64,000 nucleotides of DNA from assembly GCA_949825025.1 (NCBI GenBank), contig OX463778.1, positions 1,936,501 through 2,000,500 of the forward strand. The letters are read 5' to 3'. Under the pieces are notes generated by a model, which saw nothing but the letters and a program-made list of their open reading frames with translations, was not told the DNA's origin and did not search any database. A program made the position numbers and the translations under genes. Positions 33,201-44,159 of this stretch are shown here, one piece after another; within the stretch, counting starts at the first letter, position 1, and each line of letters starts with the position of its first letter. The stretch comes from Siphlonurus alternatus (lineage: Eukaryota; Arthropoda; Insecta; Ephemeroptera; Siphlonuridae).

Positions 33201-36200
33201 TCGACCTTATATCGCATGTACATAAGGTTGATTGGGTGTAGAAAGTGTACACCGAGCAGGGTTTACGAACAGGCCTATTATTAAACGAGTTTATATTGAT
33301 AAAGAATATTTAAAGTTTATATAAACAATTTTTTCTAATTCTTTACGTCCATCAGTGCACCGAAGTGGATAATCGGCGGCGACTTTGTGGTCACTTCTCA
33401 TGTGGGAAGGTGGTGACACTACCCCCCCCCCCCCCGATATTATCTCCTCAATCTGTCACCTCTCCTCGTGGTGACACTCTCATTTTTCAAGCGAGCCAAA
33501 ACTCGTTCTCCAATGTCAACTCAAGGTTATATAAGGTTGGCAGTTTGCAAAAATAAACAGAAATAAATTAATCAGTACCATTTTCATGTGTTGAAATTGA
33601 AATTGAAATTGAAATAATCTTTATTTAGCTTTCGCTATTCAGTACAAATATAGTTTATATATTGTTTTAATTAAACAATATAAAACAGATGGTTCATAAA
33701 ATTTATGATAGTTCATAGAATTTTATGCCTACAGTACAATATTTTTAGGATACAAGAAAACATCTTAATAATTATACATTTTATAGTTACCAATTATTTT
33801 AATTAAAATATATTCTTTACAAAATAAAAATGTTACTATGTGACCTTGACATTAAATTCGACATTTTACAAAATTGTTAATTGTGATGACAACACTCCAG
33901 ATTTTCTGAGCGCGATAAAGTCACGTGCCACAACAAAATCTTCTTCAGCTCTTCTCAATCGAATTACCACAAATGTTACTAAGTTTAGGTGCACAGCAAG
34001 AGTGCAGGCAACTTATTCAAACTGTCTCCGATGTTAAATTATACAAGTAATGAAATCTGTAGTACCGTTATAGAAATCTATTTTGTAAGTTAACCATTTT
34101 ATTTTATTATAAAAGCGATGAGAGATTAAATTTTTAGTTAATTTATTACATATGTGTAATAAAACTTTATTACTTAATTATAATTATGAGTGTAATTTTA
34201 TTTTAATAAATATTTTTTTAGGTATTTTTGTTTAGAAATAATTTAGAGCAGAGACTAATGGAATTTATTTTATATCTTATAATGTAAAATTGTATAATAT
34301 ATGTATCCGAAAACTAAAATTTCTGCAATGGATTCAATACAAAAATCAGGGAAAGGTGGAAACCTCAGTCAGAACTACACAGTTCTACTTTTTGACTGAC
34401 TGGAGGTGCAATGATTTAAGTAAGGGGAACCATATACACAGCGAACGTTCTCGGTTCGACTCTGAAAAGGTGCAACGATTTATGTCCTGACAAAAAACTA
34501 TTAATTTTAAACTAAATACTACAATCATAATAACAATGGCTAAACGTATTCAGATACGCATAGAACTGTGCTATAGGGTAATTATCAAAATAGTAACAGG
34601 GTTGTTAAATATGTTTAAATTGTAACAACTGTTTTTTTTATTTTTTCATATTCACCTCTATAATTAGTAATAACTTCACAAAATATTTCGAATCATGACG
34701 AATCGTTTGCAATAAAGAGAAATATAACAAAACAGTAAAATAAATAAATATTCTTATTCTTTAAAAGAAAATTATTCAGAGCTCGTATGATTTATACAAT
34801 AGTATATATAATCTTATTATAGTGCTTTATATTATAGATGTATTATAAAATACGACTTCTTAATTAAATAATTAATTATTAATGTGCAAAAATAATAATA
34901 TAATAAATAAATAGCTTAATTTGCTTTCCATATTTTTATAAAATTGTGAAATAATACATAAAAGCATGTAAAACTATAAAACAAATCACGATAAAATAAT
35001 ATTGTCAATAAGATATAAAAAACATTCTTTATAATAAAATTTATTGTTATAAAAAATAAAGTAATACATACAACAATGCGGTGAAAAGAAAAATGTTAAT
35101 ATATACAAACAAAAATTATGAAATAAAAATTAATAAATCAGTTCGCCGATTATATTATGTAGCATAATTCTAAAATGCAATGGAATTGAATCTAGTTAAT
35201 TATTATGTATCTGGTCATTTAAAACATATTTTGTAAATGCACACCCACAGTACAAAATATTGTTTATTTATCAGATGAAACGTTATTTTCTACATCTTTT
35301 AAGTGAAAATTTATCATTAATTTATTGAATTTAATCTATAAATTATACAATATGAACAAATATCACTTATAGAAAAAAAAATTGCCATGAAAAGACACAG
35401 AAAAAAATATTAAATTACCCTTAACAGTATGTAATTAAAAAAATAATTAATAACTACAGCTATGATCCATACTTCTTAAAAGAGTCAAAACATTGCCTGC
35501 TTGGTAAAATAACAATTACAAAACAATCAAAAGTTATATGAAGTCCTTAAGGGTAAGGTAACGCCACCAATGTTAAAAAAAAATCCCTCTCACAAAAATT
35601 CTGAAAAAAATTTAAAATGTTCTCCTCTATACCCCCTATCAGTACCTAAAATATCAGGTATACAAATACGATCTAGTTTTTGAGTTATGAATTTTTGAAG
35701 TTGACTACTTTAACATGGAGAAATGAAATTCCCATGTTAAATTGGTCAACATTAAAAATTCATAACTCAAAAACTAGATCGTATTTGTATACCTGATATT
35801 TTAGCTACTGATAGGGGGTGTAGAGGAGAACATTTTAAATTTTTTTCAGAATTTTTGTGACAGGGATTTTTTTTAACATTGGTGGCGTTACCTTACCCTT
35901 AAATAAATGAAAAAATTGGATGAAAGGCCCGCAAATTATCTTCTAGTTTTCTGCGAAGGTCGACTTGTGCAGAAGTTGCGTGATCTGTGGGCATTAGAGT
36001 ACCTTGGTCAAATACATGGAAGAAAATATAATAATTAATACAGTCTTATAATTTTATGTACAACCAGTATAACAGTTCAATGTTTATTTATTTAAATATG
36101 AATGCAGTGTATTATTTTGATGATATGTGTACATGTATGTGTCTTTTTTTAATACTAAAGATTGTTGACGTGATTCATATTGTTGTACATCCAGTTGTTC

Positions 36201-36678
36201 GAATAAATAAAATAAAAATATTCAAATTTGAATATGTACTGTACCCTTTGCAACTTGCATTAAATTTGAATTTCATGTAGGTCAATAAACAAACAAACAA
36301 GAAACCAAAAAAAAAATAAATGCAGATAAATAATTATTGATAAAAGAAAAAAATAATATGGTACAGTAAATTATATTATTGTAATATGTAAATTTAATCA
36401 TTTAAAGACTTTCATTATTATTACCATTTTTATATAGGTCAGTATTTGAATAATGTTGGTATTAATTGAGATAATATTAAAATAAGTAAATATTTTTATA
36501 ATTTATTTTGTTAAAATGCCATGATATTTTCCACTCACGAAATTATTCATTCTCCGATCAGTGAGCGGCCCATCGTTAATTTCTTGGGGGTGGCGCCACA
36601 TTCTCCCGAGGAAGTCTGGACGTGAGGTCCTGGTCAGTTTGCTGGACCGATCTTGAGCGTCGTCCAATCGTGTTCCAG
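27237..36678 (-). CDS. TRPA-type ankyrin-repeat cation channel (painless/pyrexia-like), frame broken once
   Basis: A predicted plasma-membrane cation channel of the TRPA subfamily, which in insects senses heat, irritants or mechanical stimuli. Minus-strand exons are 36678-36539 (possible start MWRHPQEINDGPL at 36601), 30264-30157 (AHNSSALGT to MNQQ, donor CAG|GTAAGT) and a long last exon 29763-27237. The last exon encodes ankyrin repeats (NSAGLAPLHVAAEGG, EKFTALHVAVNAANP, YKNNTPLHYAAQKNRTEII). S1 to S4 follow, with S4 near LLAYSELLLLIGRHP, then S5 (FILFLIWYSLFIVAFSFSF), a pore loop (IIMLTGEFEST) and S6 (LLNLLNALAVSDT). Between S4 and S5 the frame shifts by one base at 28111-28120: IGRHP continues in another frame as LFATYMNIFFRVSRRF. 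No intron fits, so this is a sequencing error or a damaged allele. A poly(A) signal lies at 27171-27176. Exact paralogue uncertain; first-exon assignment is inferred from phase. Confidence 0.87.
29808..29920. mobile_element. hAT-type MITE, degenerate copy 3
   Basis: Internal sequence of the family (ATGCCTATATTGCCCATGTT, then AAATCCAAAATTTCAGGGGG) without recognisable terminal repeats. It lies in the TRPA intron between 29763 and 30157. Confidence 0.7.
30265..30804. other. TRPA intron, no feature
   Basis: A+T-rich intron sequence with a short G run near 30650-30663. Nothing coding or repeated is recognised. Confidence 0.4.
30805..31017. mobile_element. Tc1/mariner-like MITE with TA duplication
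   Basis: Inverted ends of about 55 bp start CAGTCAAATTTATTTGAAAT on the left; the right end complement starts CAGTCAAATTTATGTGAAGT. Both contain the block CCTCCGGAAGTAGCCGGAAG, diverged on the right. TA flanks each side (30803-30804 and 31018-31019), as expected for Tc1/mariner insertion. No transposase. It lies in a TRPA intron, and the diverged relative is at 5937-6470. Confidence 0.8.
31640..32062. mobile_element. 420-bp palindromic element (GGGTAAGGTAACGCC family), copy 1
   Basis: A long foldback with an inner pair TAAGGGTAAGGTAACGCCAC and GGTGGCGTTACCTTACCC. Around it is an outer pair, AGAGTCTTCTGCGCGCAATG and CATTGTGCGCAGAAGACTCT. The arms match almost along their full length around a loop near 31850. 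The outer pair is absent from copy 2 at 35.5 kb, so this copy is either a longer version or a nested insertion. Confidence 0.85.
32063..33153. other. TRPA intron, low-complexity
   Basis: A+T-rich. TTTATTTATTATTTCACCC near 32170-32190 may be the 3' end of an old minus-strand retroelement, but no coding sequence supports it. Confidence 0.35.
33154..33278. mobile_element. Near-perfect 125-bp hairpin (MITE or hairpin-RNA-like)
   Basis: Arms of about 57 bases run from ATAGGCCTGTTCGTAAACCC through GTGTACACTTTCTACACCCA to a loop of about 11 bases (ATCGCATGTAC), then return as the complement. I see one difference between the arms, which would be a G-U pair in RNA. The near-perfect match suggests a very young insertion. 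It lies in a TRPA intron, so TRPA pre-mRNA would contain the hairpin. Confidence 0.85.
33279..35545. other. TRPA intron, A+T-rich
   Basis: No coding sequence recognised. A (GAAATT)n tract at about 33590-33616 is followed by AATCTTTATTTAGC, which could be the 3' tail of an old minus-strand LINE. The rest is A+T-rich with no visible structure. Confidence 0.4.
35546..35901. mobile_element. Palindromic element (GGGTAAGGTAACGCC family), copy 2, with TTAA ends
   Basis: The copy runs from TTAAGGGTAAGGTAACGCC to GGCGTTACCTTACCCTTAA. It has the same internal order as copy 1 (CCCCCTATCAGTA, ATATCAGGTATACAAATACG, TTTTTGAGTTATGAATTTTT). TTAA on both ends fits insertion at TTAA, as for piggyBac or Kolobok elements. 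No transposase. Confidence 0.85.
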
Positions 36679-37560
36679 CTGAAATTTACAAATAAAAAGT
36701 TAGACTCTTTCAAATAAGGTACACCGCTATAAATTATGTGGTGTTACTGTTATAAATATTTTTCAAATAATAAAATTTAATATTGATATACTATTATTTA
36801 ATTTTAAATGAACTGTGTTTTCTAACATTACATAACACAAAAACAATCCAAAATAATAAAAAATTATGCAAAATATCTTATGAAAGTATTATTATATCTT
36901 AAAATTAATTTTCAAAATGTTAAGAGTACATTTTTTTTTAAATGTGTTTATTGCAAAATAAAACATATTTTTTACAATTTAGAAATACAAAAATTAGACC
37001 CCAAGAGTTCAGAACTCGTAGGAGGGAAACGTTGTAGTTTATTATTTATGAATCGCGGACAGAATGGCAGTATTTAAGAAATTTTACATTTTTATATATT
37101 GATAACATTAAGTAATACATTTTGCATTGAAAAACATTATAAATACATTTTGTCTAATTAGTAAAAAAAAAAAAAAAAAAAATAGACAAAAACTGATCAT
37201 TAAATATAAATATAATAAACACTTTTTGAGACAAATTATATAGAAAAGTTATATAGTTCCTTTAACAATTATAATGTAATTTATAAACATTGGTTTTTAT
37301 TTTTTTAATTTAAGAAATAACATGCATTATTTTAGCAATATGATTTTACACATGATCTAAACTACTTAGCTAACCAAAAAAATAAAAATCGAGGAATATT
37401 ATCTGAAATTTTATGTAGGAATTTTCCATCACGTCTTTTTTAGCAAAAGCAAACGAATTAGATTTCCTCCATGAATCAATAGTTGAGCGTTACACATGAT
37501 TACACTTTTAACTAGCAAGTAATAGGGCACAAAAATGTATATCAATAATAGAAGAAACAT
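36679..37560. other. Probable TRPA intron
   Basis: A+T-rich stretch between the TRPA exon ending at 36678 and the nested proline-rich gene. It contains a poly(A) run near 37162-37183 and no coding signal. Confidence 0.4.
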
Positions 37561-37661
37561 ACTTTTTATTATATATTTACTATCAATATTCATTACCGAA
37601 TAAAAAATATTTGCAAATAAACTGAACTGACAGAATTTTATGTTAGTGCAGAATCATGTAC

Positions 37662-39506
37662 TTACTTTCTGTTTCTGTGAGGACTACGATACGTAGAGAA
37701 GTGCGAATAGTTGTCATCAAATTTTCTAGGCAATTCAGTAGTCCTCACTGCATGGGGACACACGGTCGTAGTTGTGGTGTTGCAGGTGCAGGGTGCCTCG
37801 GTGGGACCCTCATTGGCAGGGGGTGGTTTAGGTTTTGATGCTGGGGGAGAACTTTCAGAACCAGGGGATGGTTTGGGATTAGGATTTGGATTAGGATTTT
37901 GGTTTTGGGAAGAACTCTCACCACCGCATTCAGGCAAGAAAACATCGGGGTAGCCGGAATTAATAGTACAATCTGGTTTAGGTTCAGGTTTAGGTGTTGG
38001 GGGAGAATTTCCAGGGCCACTGGGTGGTTTTGGGTTAGGATTTTGGTTTTGGGAAGAACTTTCAGTACCGCAGTCAGTACCGGGGTAGCCGGAACCGGAA
38101 TTAGTACAATCTGGTTTAGGTTTAGGTTTCTCTGACGGGGGAGAATTTCCAGGGCCACTGGGTGGTTTTGGATTAGGATTTTGATTTTGGGAAGAACTCT
38201 CAGTATCGCAGTCAGTACCAGGGTAGCCGGAACCGGAATTAGTACAATCTGGTTTAGGTTTAGGTTTCTCTGACGGGGGAGAATTTCCAGGGCTACTGGG
38301 TGGTTTTGGATTAGGATTTTGGTTTTGGGAAGAACTTTCAGTACCGCAGTCAGTACCAGGGTAGCCGGAACCGGAATTAGTACAATCTGGTTTAGGTTTA
38401 GGTTTCTCTGACGGGGGAGAATTTCCAGGGCCACTGGGTGGTTTTGGGTTAGGATTTTGGTTTTGGGAAGAACTCTCAGTATCGCAGTCAGTACCGGGGT
38501 AGCCGGAACCGGAATTAGTACAATCTGGTTTAGGTTTAGGTTTCTCTGACGGGGGAGAATTTCCAGGGCCACTGGGTGGTTTTGGATTAGGATTTTGATT
38601 TTGGGAAGAACTTTCAGTACCGCAGTCAGTACCGGGGTAGCCGGAACCGGAATTAGTACAATCTGGTTTAGGTTTAGGTTTCTCTGACGGGGGAGAATTT
38701 CCAGGGCCACTGGGTGGTTTTGGATTAGGATTTTGATTTTGGGAAGAACTCTCAGTATCGCAGTCAGTACCAGGGTAGCCGGAACCGGAATTAGTACAAT
38801 CTGGTTTAGGTTTAGGTTTCTCTGACGGGGGAGAATTTCCAGGGCCACTGGGTGGTTTTGGGTTAGGATTTTGATTTTGGGAAGAACTTTCAGTACCGCA
38901 GTCAGTACCAGGGTAGCCGGAACCGGAATTAGTACAATCTGGTTTAGGTTTAGGTTTCTCTGACGGGGGAGAATTTCCAGGGCCACTGGGTGGTTTTGGG
39001 TTAGGATTTTGATTTTGGGAAGAATTTTCAGTACCGCAGTCAGTACCAGGGTAGCCGGAACCGGAATTAGTACAATCTGGTTTAGGTTTAGGTTTCTCTG
39101 ACGGGGGAGAATTTCCAGGGCCACTGGGTGGTTTGGGGTTAGGATTTTGATTTTGGGAAGAACTTTCAGTACCGCAGTCAGTACCAGGGTAGCCGGAATT
39201 AGTACATTGTGCTGTAGATGGTGGTTCCGGTGATGCTGGAATAGGAGGTTTATTATTCTGTTCAGCAGCTACTGGAGGTGGTTCCGTGTTGCATTTACAA
39301 TCACACTGGGTCTTATTGCTGGATGAAGCACGAGTATCTTCAACACTGTTCTCCATTCTCCTCTTGGGTAAACTACCATCACTATTGTCAAACTTGACAT
39401 TTCCTCTGTGTTTTATGACTCTTTGTAACGGTCGACTCAGATCACGAGCACATGCACTGAGGACGCAGCACAGGACCAACACAACGACACATCTCCTAAT
39501 ATACAT
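37662..39506 (-). CDS. Secreted proline-rich tandem-repeat protein
   Basis: A single-exon, 614-residue predicted secreted protein, MYIRRCVVVLVLCCVLSACA being a clear signal peptide. After a short linker come about ten tandem units of 46 residues (138 bp) containing GYPGTDCGTESSSQNQNPNP, then KPPSGPGNSPPSEKPKPKPD. There are two Cys per unit, and Pro, Ser, Asn and Lys are abundant. Central units alternate GTE and DTE, so the array has grown in two-unit steps. The tail has CTCNTTTTTVCPH and a basic end. Low complexity and regular Cys spacing suggest a structural, silk-, cement- or sheath-like material, but that is inference. I chose the Met at 39506 because a TATA box and initiator sit just upstream, placing the earlier in-frame Met (39578) outside the transcript. 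A minus-strand AATAAA at 37565-37570 supports an end at 37662. A GTAAGT overlaps the stop codon. Family not recognised. Confidence 0.85.
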   Translation of the reverse strand: MYIRRCVVVLVLCCVLSACARDLSRPLQRVIKHRGNVKFDNSDGSLPKRRMENSVEDTRASSSNKTQCDCKCNTEPPPVAAEQNNKPPIPASPEPPSTAQCTNSGYPGTDCGTESSSQNQNPNPKPPSGPGNSPPSEKPKPKPDCTNSGSGYPGTDCGTENSSQNQNPNPKPPSGPGNSPPSEKPKPKPDCTNSGSGYPGTDCGTESSSQNQNPNPKPPSGPGNSPPSEKPKPKPDCTNSGSGYPGTDCDTESSSQNQNPNPKPPSGPGNSPPSEKPKPKPDCTNSGSGYPGTDCGTESSSQNQNPNPKPPSGPGNSPPSEKPKPKPDCTNSGSGYPGTDCDTESSSQNQNPNPKPPSGPGNSPPSEKPKPKPDCTNSGSGYPGTDCGTESSSQNQNPNPKPPSSPGNSPPSEKPKPKPDCTNSGSGYPGTDCDTESSSQNQNPNPKPPSGPGNSPPSEKPKPKPDCTNSGSGYPGTDCGTESSSQNQNPNPKPPSGPGNSPPTPKPEPKPDCTINSGYPDVFLPECGGESSSQNQNPNPNPNPKPSPGSESSPPASKPKPPPANEGPTEAPCTCNTTTTTVCPHAVRTTELPRKFDDNYSHFSTYRSPHRNRK

Positions 39507-39548
39507 GCTTTGTGAATGACGAACACGAGTGACAAACACTCTTATATA
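39507..39548 (-). promoter_or_regulatory. TATA plus initiator core promoter of the proline-rich gene
   Basis: On the minus strand TATATAAG occupies 39548-39541, and an arthropod-type initiator TCATTC has its A at 39517, 31 bases downstream of the first T. This is textbook spacing. It predicts a 5' UTR of about 11 bases before the ATG at 39506. Confidence 0.75.
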
Positions 39549-39578
39549 GCAGCATCCCTGGAGGGCGTTGATCCCCAA

Positions 39579-42500
39579 GTCCTAACCCTAAACCAGTTAG
39601 GATGTTGCTCTGACAAATTTTGTCTGCAAAGGAGGGACTTTTTTTTTTCAATCTCCTCGAATGACAACGCCATCCATCACGATAGTGTGTACAAGACATC
39701 GTACTTAAAATTTTAACAAGCCACGAAATTCAAGAGGTTTCATTTTTTATATTTTCAAGGTTAAAAAAACTTCTTTTTTTTTTTTTTTTGCATGAATTAA
39801 AGTACAATGATCTCATATTTAACCAAGTGTTAATGATATTAAGTTACAAATATTTAATAAAAAAATTATTAATATATAATATCCAGCTAATACATTTTTT
39901 ATATATAATATTTTATATTATGGAGGTGGCGGGAACTAGTGAAGGTAAATTTTTTTGTACATTTTTTTAATTCACATGTGCATATATTATATATTCAATC
40001 TAAACGTGACTTTTAATAGACACGTAAAAAAGTTTAAACTATTAATACTTTTACTAACAAATTAAATTGATTTTATTAAACATAAATTATGTACAGATAC
40101 AATTAAACATAAATAAATAGATAAATTTATTTATTTTATTTATTATATTTATTCAGAAAACAGACTACAGGTTAGGTAATCCGATTATTAAGAATACAAT
40201 AGTTCATACAAATTCTTAGTTAAAATACACACGTACAAAAATTATTATATAACTAAAATCTTGGTAACATATAATACATTATATTTTAACGCCGCCTGGA
40301 GCATAAAGATATATATAGACATAGAAACATAGACACAAAATTATGGAACAAAATATTAAATTAAAAATTGCTAAAAATTGAAAACATAGTTTATAAATAT
40401 AAGTTGAATCAGCAGTATAAAATTTAGAAGATTTACAAGATAAACAACGCATATAAATAAAATAATTAATTAAGTAAAATCTCCCTTAGCAATTATTTAA
40501 TAAACATTAATTGACTTTATTCTAGAAGGACAAAATAAATATTCAAATTATATTGATTGATATACTAACAAATTGAAATGTGATTTGTATCAAATAAAAA
40601 TAGTAATGATTATTGAAGCATTAGAACTAAAACATATTATTATTAATTTTTTTATTATTCATTATAAATATATACATTTACATTTTATAGATTACATGAG
40701 TTTGTTTATACCTTAATTTATCAGTGCCATTACTCACTTTTGACTTAATCCTAGTTAATATTTCATTTGCATATGTATTATTTATATATTAATAAGTGAT
40801 TAAGAACATACAATTAAATCAAATGATACTTCAAAACTTAATATTTTAATAACATGGAATTTTTATGACACCTTTCTTTTTTTCCACTTAATTTCTTTTT
40901 ATAAAACACAAATTGATAATTTTGCATTGATCATTTTACGATTATTTAATTTACATGCATAAATTATCCTAAAATTGCAATGTAGTATAAAAAAATGTTA
41001 ATTTTAAGTATAATAAAGACAACACACGAACAGGGAACACATATCTCTGTTCCCTGACATGAATGTGGACCAATCAATATAAAACACGTATTTTACGTTG
41101 CTCCTCCATCGATCATCGGTGACACGTGTCCACTTTAATGTCTTATAAGGTCGTTTTTATCAATAAAAACATGATTTGATGAGCCTTAAGTGCTGCATGT
41201 AAATGAACATACTACTTTTCCCATTTTACGTGGGAATGATTCAGCGAGCGTTAATGAGCGATTTATTAAGTGTTTTCTTACTTGTTACTTGGTATAAAAA
41301 TATATCTTCTTAAAAAAGATGTTTCTTATAAGAATTACTCGCTTGCCGAATCGTTACCTCTACGTTTTTATTTTTTATATATATAAATTATACATTATGT
41401 TATTTCCAAGCTAAATAAATTAAATATGATCATAAATATTGCCGTCATAAAGACAGATATGGACATCTGGTGGATTTTACCCGAGTGATTCTAAAAGTGA
41501 CATTATTTTTTACATCAGAGCTTTGCTAAGTTATAGTACTGGCTAAAGTACACGTGTAATTGAGTCATACTGTTTCTATCAAGGAGGTTTTCAATGCCAT
41601 CTCTTGGTGCTTTATGAAGTCATTTATATATTATATGTAATATTTTTATTCAGAAAACAGGCATAAAATTTGATAAATTACAGAAAAAATATGTTATACG
41701 TCGTATTACATAATTTTAAGTTCATTGACTTCTGCAGAATAAAAATTTTATCGCTTTATAGATTTGCAAAATTTATCCCAATGTTTCCTCCTAAATATTA
41801 TCTTTTGCACTTAAGACATAACGGAGCAGAGACTAAAATATTAATTTCTTTATCAATTCATCTTGACTGCATGTGAGACTAATGATGTTTGAGATGAATT
41901 TGAGAGGCGGGGGAACTCCGGCGTCTGCATGTTTTCAGCGCCAAAAATAATCCACAGCAAAAATTATTTTGTCAGTACAAGTTTGTGCTTTTATCTGCCA
42001 TGAAGTATTTTAACATTTACATAGTAAAAAATGTCCATTAAAATAATACGTATGACATTTTACTAATATACTGACTTTGATTTATCATGTACAGCCATAT
42101 CAAAAGGGGTCGTACATGATAAGGTGTAGGAAAATTGATAAAGCAGCAACAACTTAAAATTTCATCATTGTAGTTGAAAGCATCCTTTTAGCTTGTAATA
42201 AAATACGAGTGACAGTGGGATTTGTATAAATTATAATGAAATTTTGCATTTTTTTTTAAATTTTTTTTTGCTTAACATTTTTAGTTAAATTGCCTCAGAT
42301 TGTTCTTTTATACGGCTTTGCTAAAATAATGGACAATTTGCATGCCATTTTTTTATTGCAGAAATGGAAAGAGGGTACAAAGTTATGCTACTCTGAATAT
42401 TTTCAGATTTTTTAGAGACCAGGAACTATTTTTAAAAAATTATTGAAAGTCGATTTTATGACGTCACAAGGAGTCTGTCCTTAAGAAAAGGATAGGCGCT

Positions 42501-43092
42501 AAATGCCCGTGACGTCATAAAACTGACTTTCAATAATTTTTTAAAAATAGTTCCCGCTCTCAAAAAAATCTGAAAAAATTCAGAGTACGTAGTATAATTT
42601 GGTACCCTCTATCCATTTCTGCAATAAAAAAATGTCATGCAAATTGTCCATTATACAGTTTCAATTGATACATAATTATTCTACTAATTTCTTTTATCAA
42701 TTTTGATATATTGTTTTTATCAACTTTACAATTTCATAAGCTTTATTAACATGAGACATAATAATATTGCTACAATGTATTATAAAAGTTCAAAATTTTC
42801 GCTAGATATCAGTTGTTCTGTAATATTTTATGTTATAACAATTGTCATGCTGCTTAAAAAAAACATCAAATTCCTTGGTCATCAGGTCACTGTAATGTCC
42901 TCGAGTCGAGCTGGCAGAGAAGAGCTTTAAAAAAGATATTGTCTGAACGAACCCATTAGAGCGACAAGTCTGTGGTATAAAATACTAAATGCGATATAAC
43001 GAGATGCGAAACAAGTTGGCTGAAATTTGCAGTAAAGGTCATTTTCAATGTTTACAGATTGGAAAACCACCTTTTCATCAGAAAGAACTCAC
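39579..43092. other. A+T-rich intergenic or intronic stretch
   Basis: No gene is recognised in 3.5 kb. TTTATTCAGAAAACA, probably the complement of a retroelement 3' end, recurs near 40149 and 41647 and again near 53117. A palindromic MITE lies at 42327-42655 and is listed separately. Confidence 0.45.
42327..42655. mobile_element. Palindromic MITE (ATGGACAA type), copy 3
   Basis: Runs from TAATGGACAATTTGCATG to CATGCAAATTGTCCATTA, with TTATTGCAGAAATGGA against TCCATTTCTGCAATAA inside. The stem carries TGACGTCA at 42459-42466 and 42510-42517 around a CTTAAGAAAAGGATAGGCG loop, as in the copy at 17.6 kb. Confidence 0.88.
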
Positions 43093-43126
43093 CTGTTGGT
43101 CTCACATAACACTCCTGCTGCCCTAC
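43093..43126 (-). other. Candidate 34-bp internal exon of the TRPA gene
   Basis: The minus strand shows ATGATCAG|GTAGGGCAGC and ACCAACAG|GTGAGT, a clean acceptor and donor 34 bases apart. Spliced to the TRPA exon at 36678, the single trailing base completes a codon and gives YVRPT-AGTRLDD in frame. It could be coding or 5' UTR. If correct, the proline-rich gene lies inside a TRPA intron. Confidence 0.45.
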
Positions 43127-44159
43127 CTGATCATTTTTATTTCATATTGTGTTTACTAAGTGGATAATGTTATTATATTTTATTTTGTCAATTTTTAAAT
43201 TGATTACTCATATAAATGTTAAACAAATTGATTGATAGAGTAAGTTACTTTTAGTTAATCAACCTGCATGAGATGATTTTTAGCAACGTGATGAATATCT
43301 CATTTTGTTGATACAACAGTCAACAACTTGCCAAGTTAAAATAACAATTTGTTGAATTCTATGGAAAAAAAGGTTCAGATGAAATTTAAGGTGGATAGAA
43401 ATTAAGTCTTTTCCCTCTTTTCATTAATTATTTTTATTATACTTAAAAAATATTATAAAATATTTAAACATTTTCTGCATCTTTCATGTAAGACGAATTG
43501 TAAAATATATATTGTTCAAACTATTTCTTTAATAAAAAAAAAAAATTTAATTTTAGAAATAAAACGAAGGGGGTTGAAGACATACAAACGTGAGGACCAT
43601 AGCTAAAATTACATGATGTTAAATTTGTATTTATCTCTCGTAAATGTATAACAAGTTTATTTTCTTGTGTAGAGTGTATCGTAATGCTTAATTGTTTTCC
43701 TTGCTCTTTATTATCAACAGAAAATAACATTTTGCAACTTTAATCTAAAGATAACAAGATGATGATCTAAATATAAGGTTATTAAATTATATCTATAATT
43801 AAAATCCCTTATACGACCCTTTAAGCATACAAACATAAGAAAATTTTAAAAATTAAAATAATATAGGTAATTAATTATAAACATGAACATAATTTAAAAT
43901 GACTGTATATTTCCACGATACAACTATAAGTATATTTCAGTTATTGTTCACAATTATTTCCAAAGCCTTTTTAATTTCTATTAGATTTATTATATTATTT
44001 ATGTAAAAATTTAACGAAAAATCATGTGGGTTGATAAATATTACAAAAGAACATATTTTATCAATTTTGAGCATTCGAAAAATAAAATTTAGTATACCAT
44101 CAATTTTTTTTGCAATTTTTAATTAATTTTTGTTTTAATGCCATTCGAATTAATTTTAA
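43127..44159. other. Spacer
   Basis: A+T-rich, with no gene recognised. A minus-strand AATAAA at about 43986-43991 is a plausible poly(A) signal for the next gene. Confidence 0.4.

Noticed and set aside
36573..36678. Last exon of the proline-rich gene spliced from AAA|GTAAGT at its stop codon
   Set aside because: It would add about 32 codons in a different frame, but the AATAAA at 37565-37570 and the better in-phase use of this exon by TRPA favour termination at 37662.
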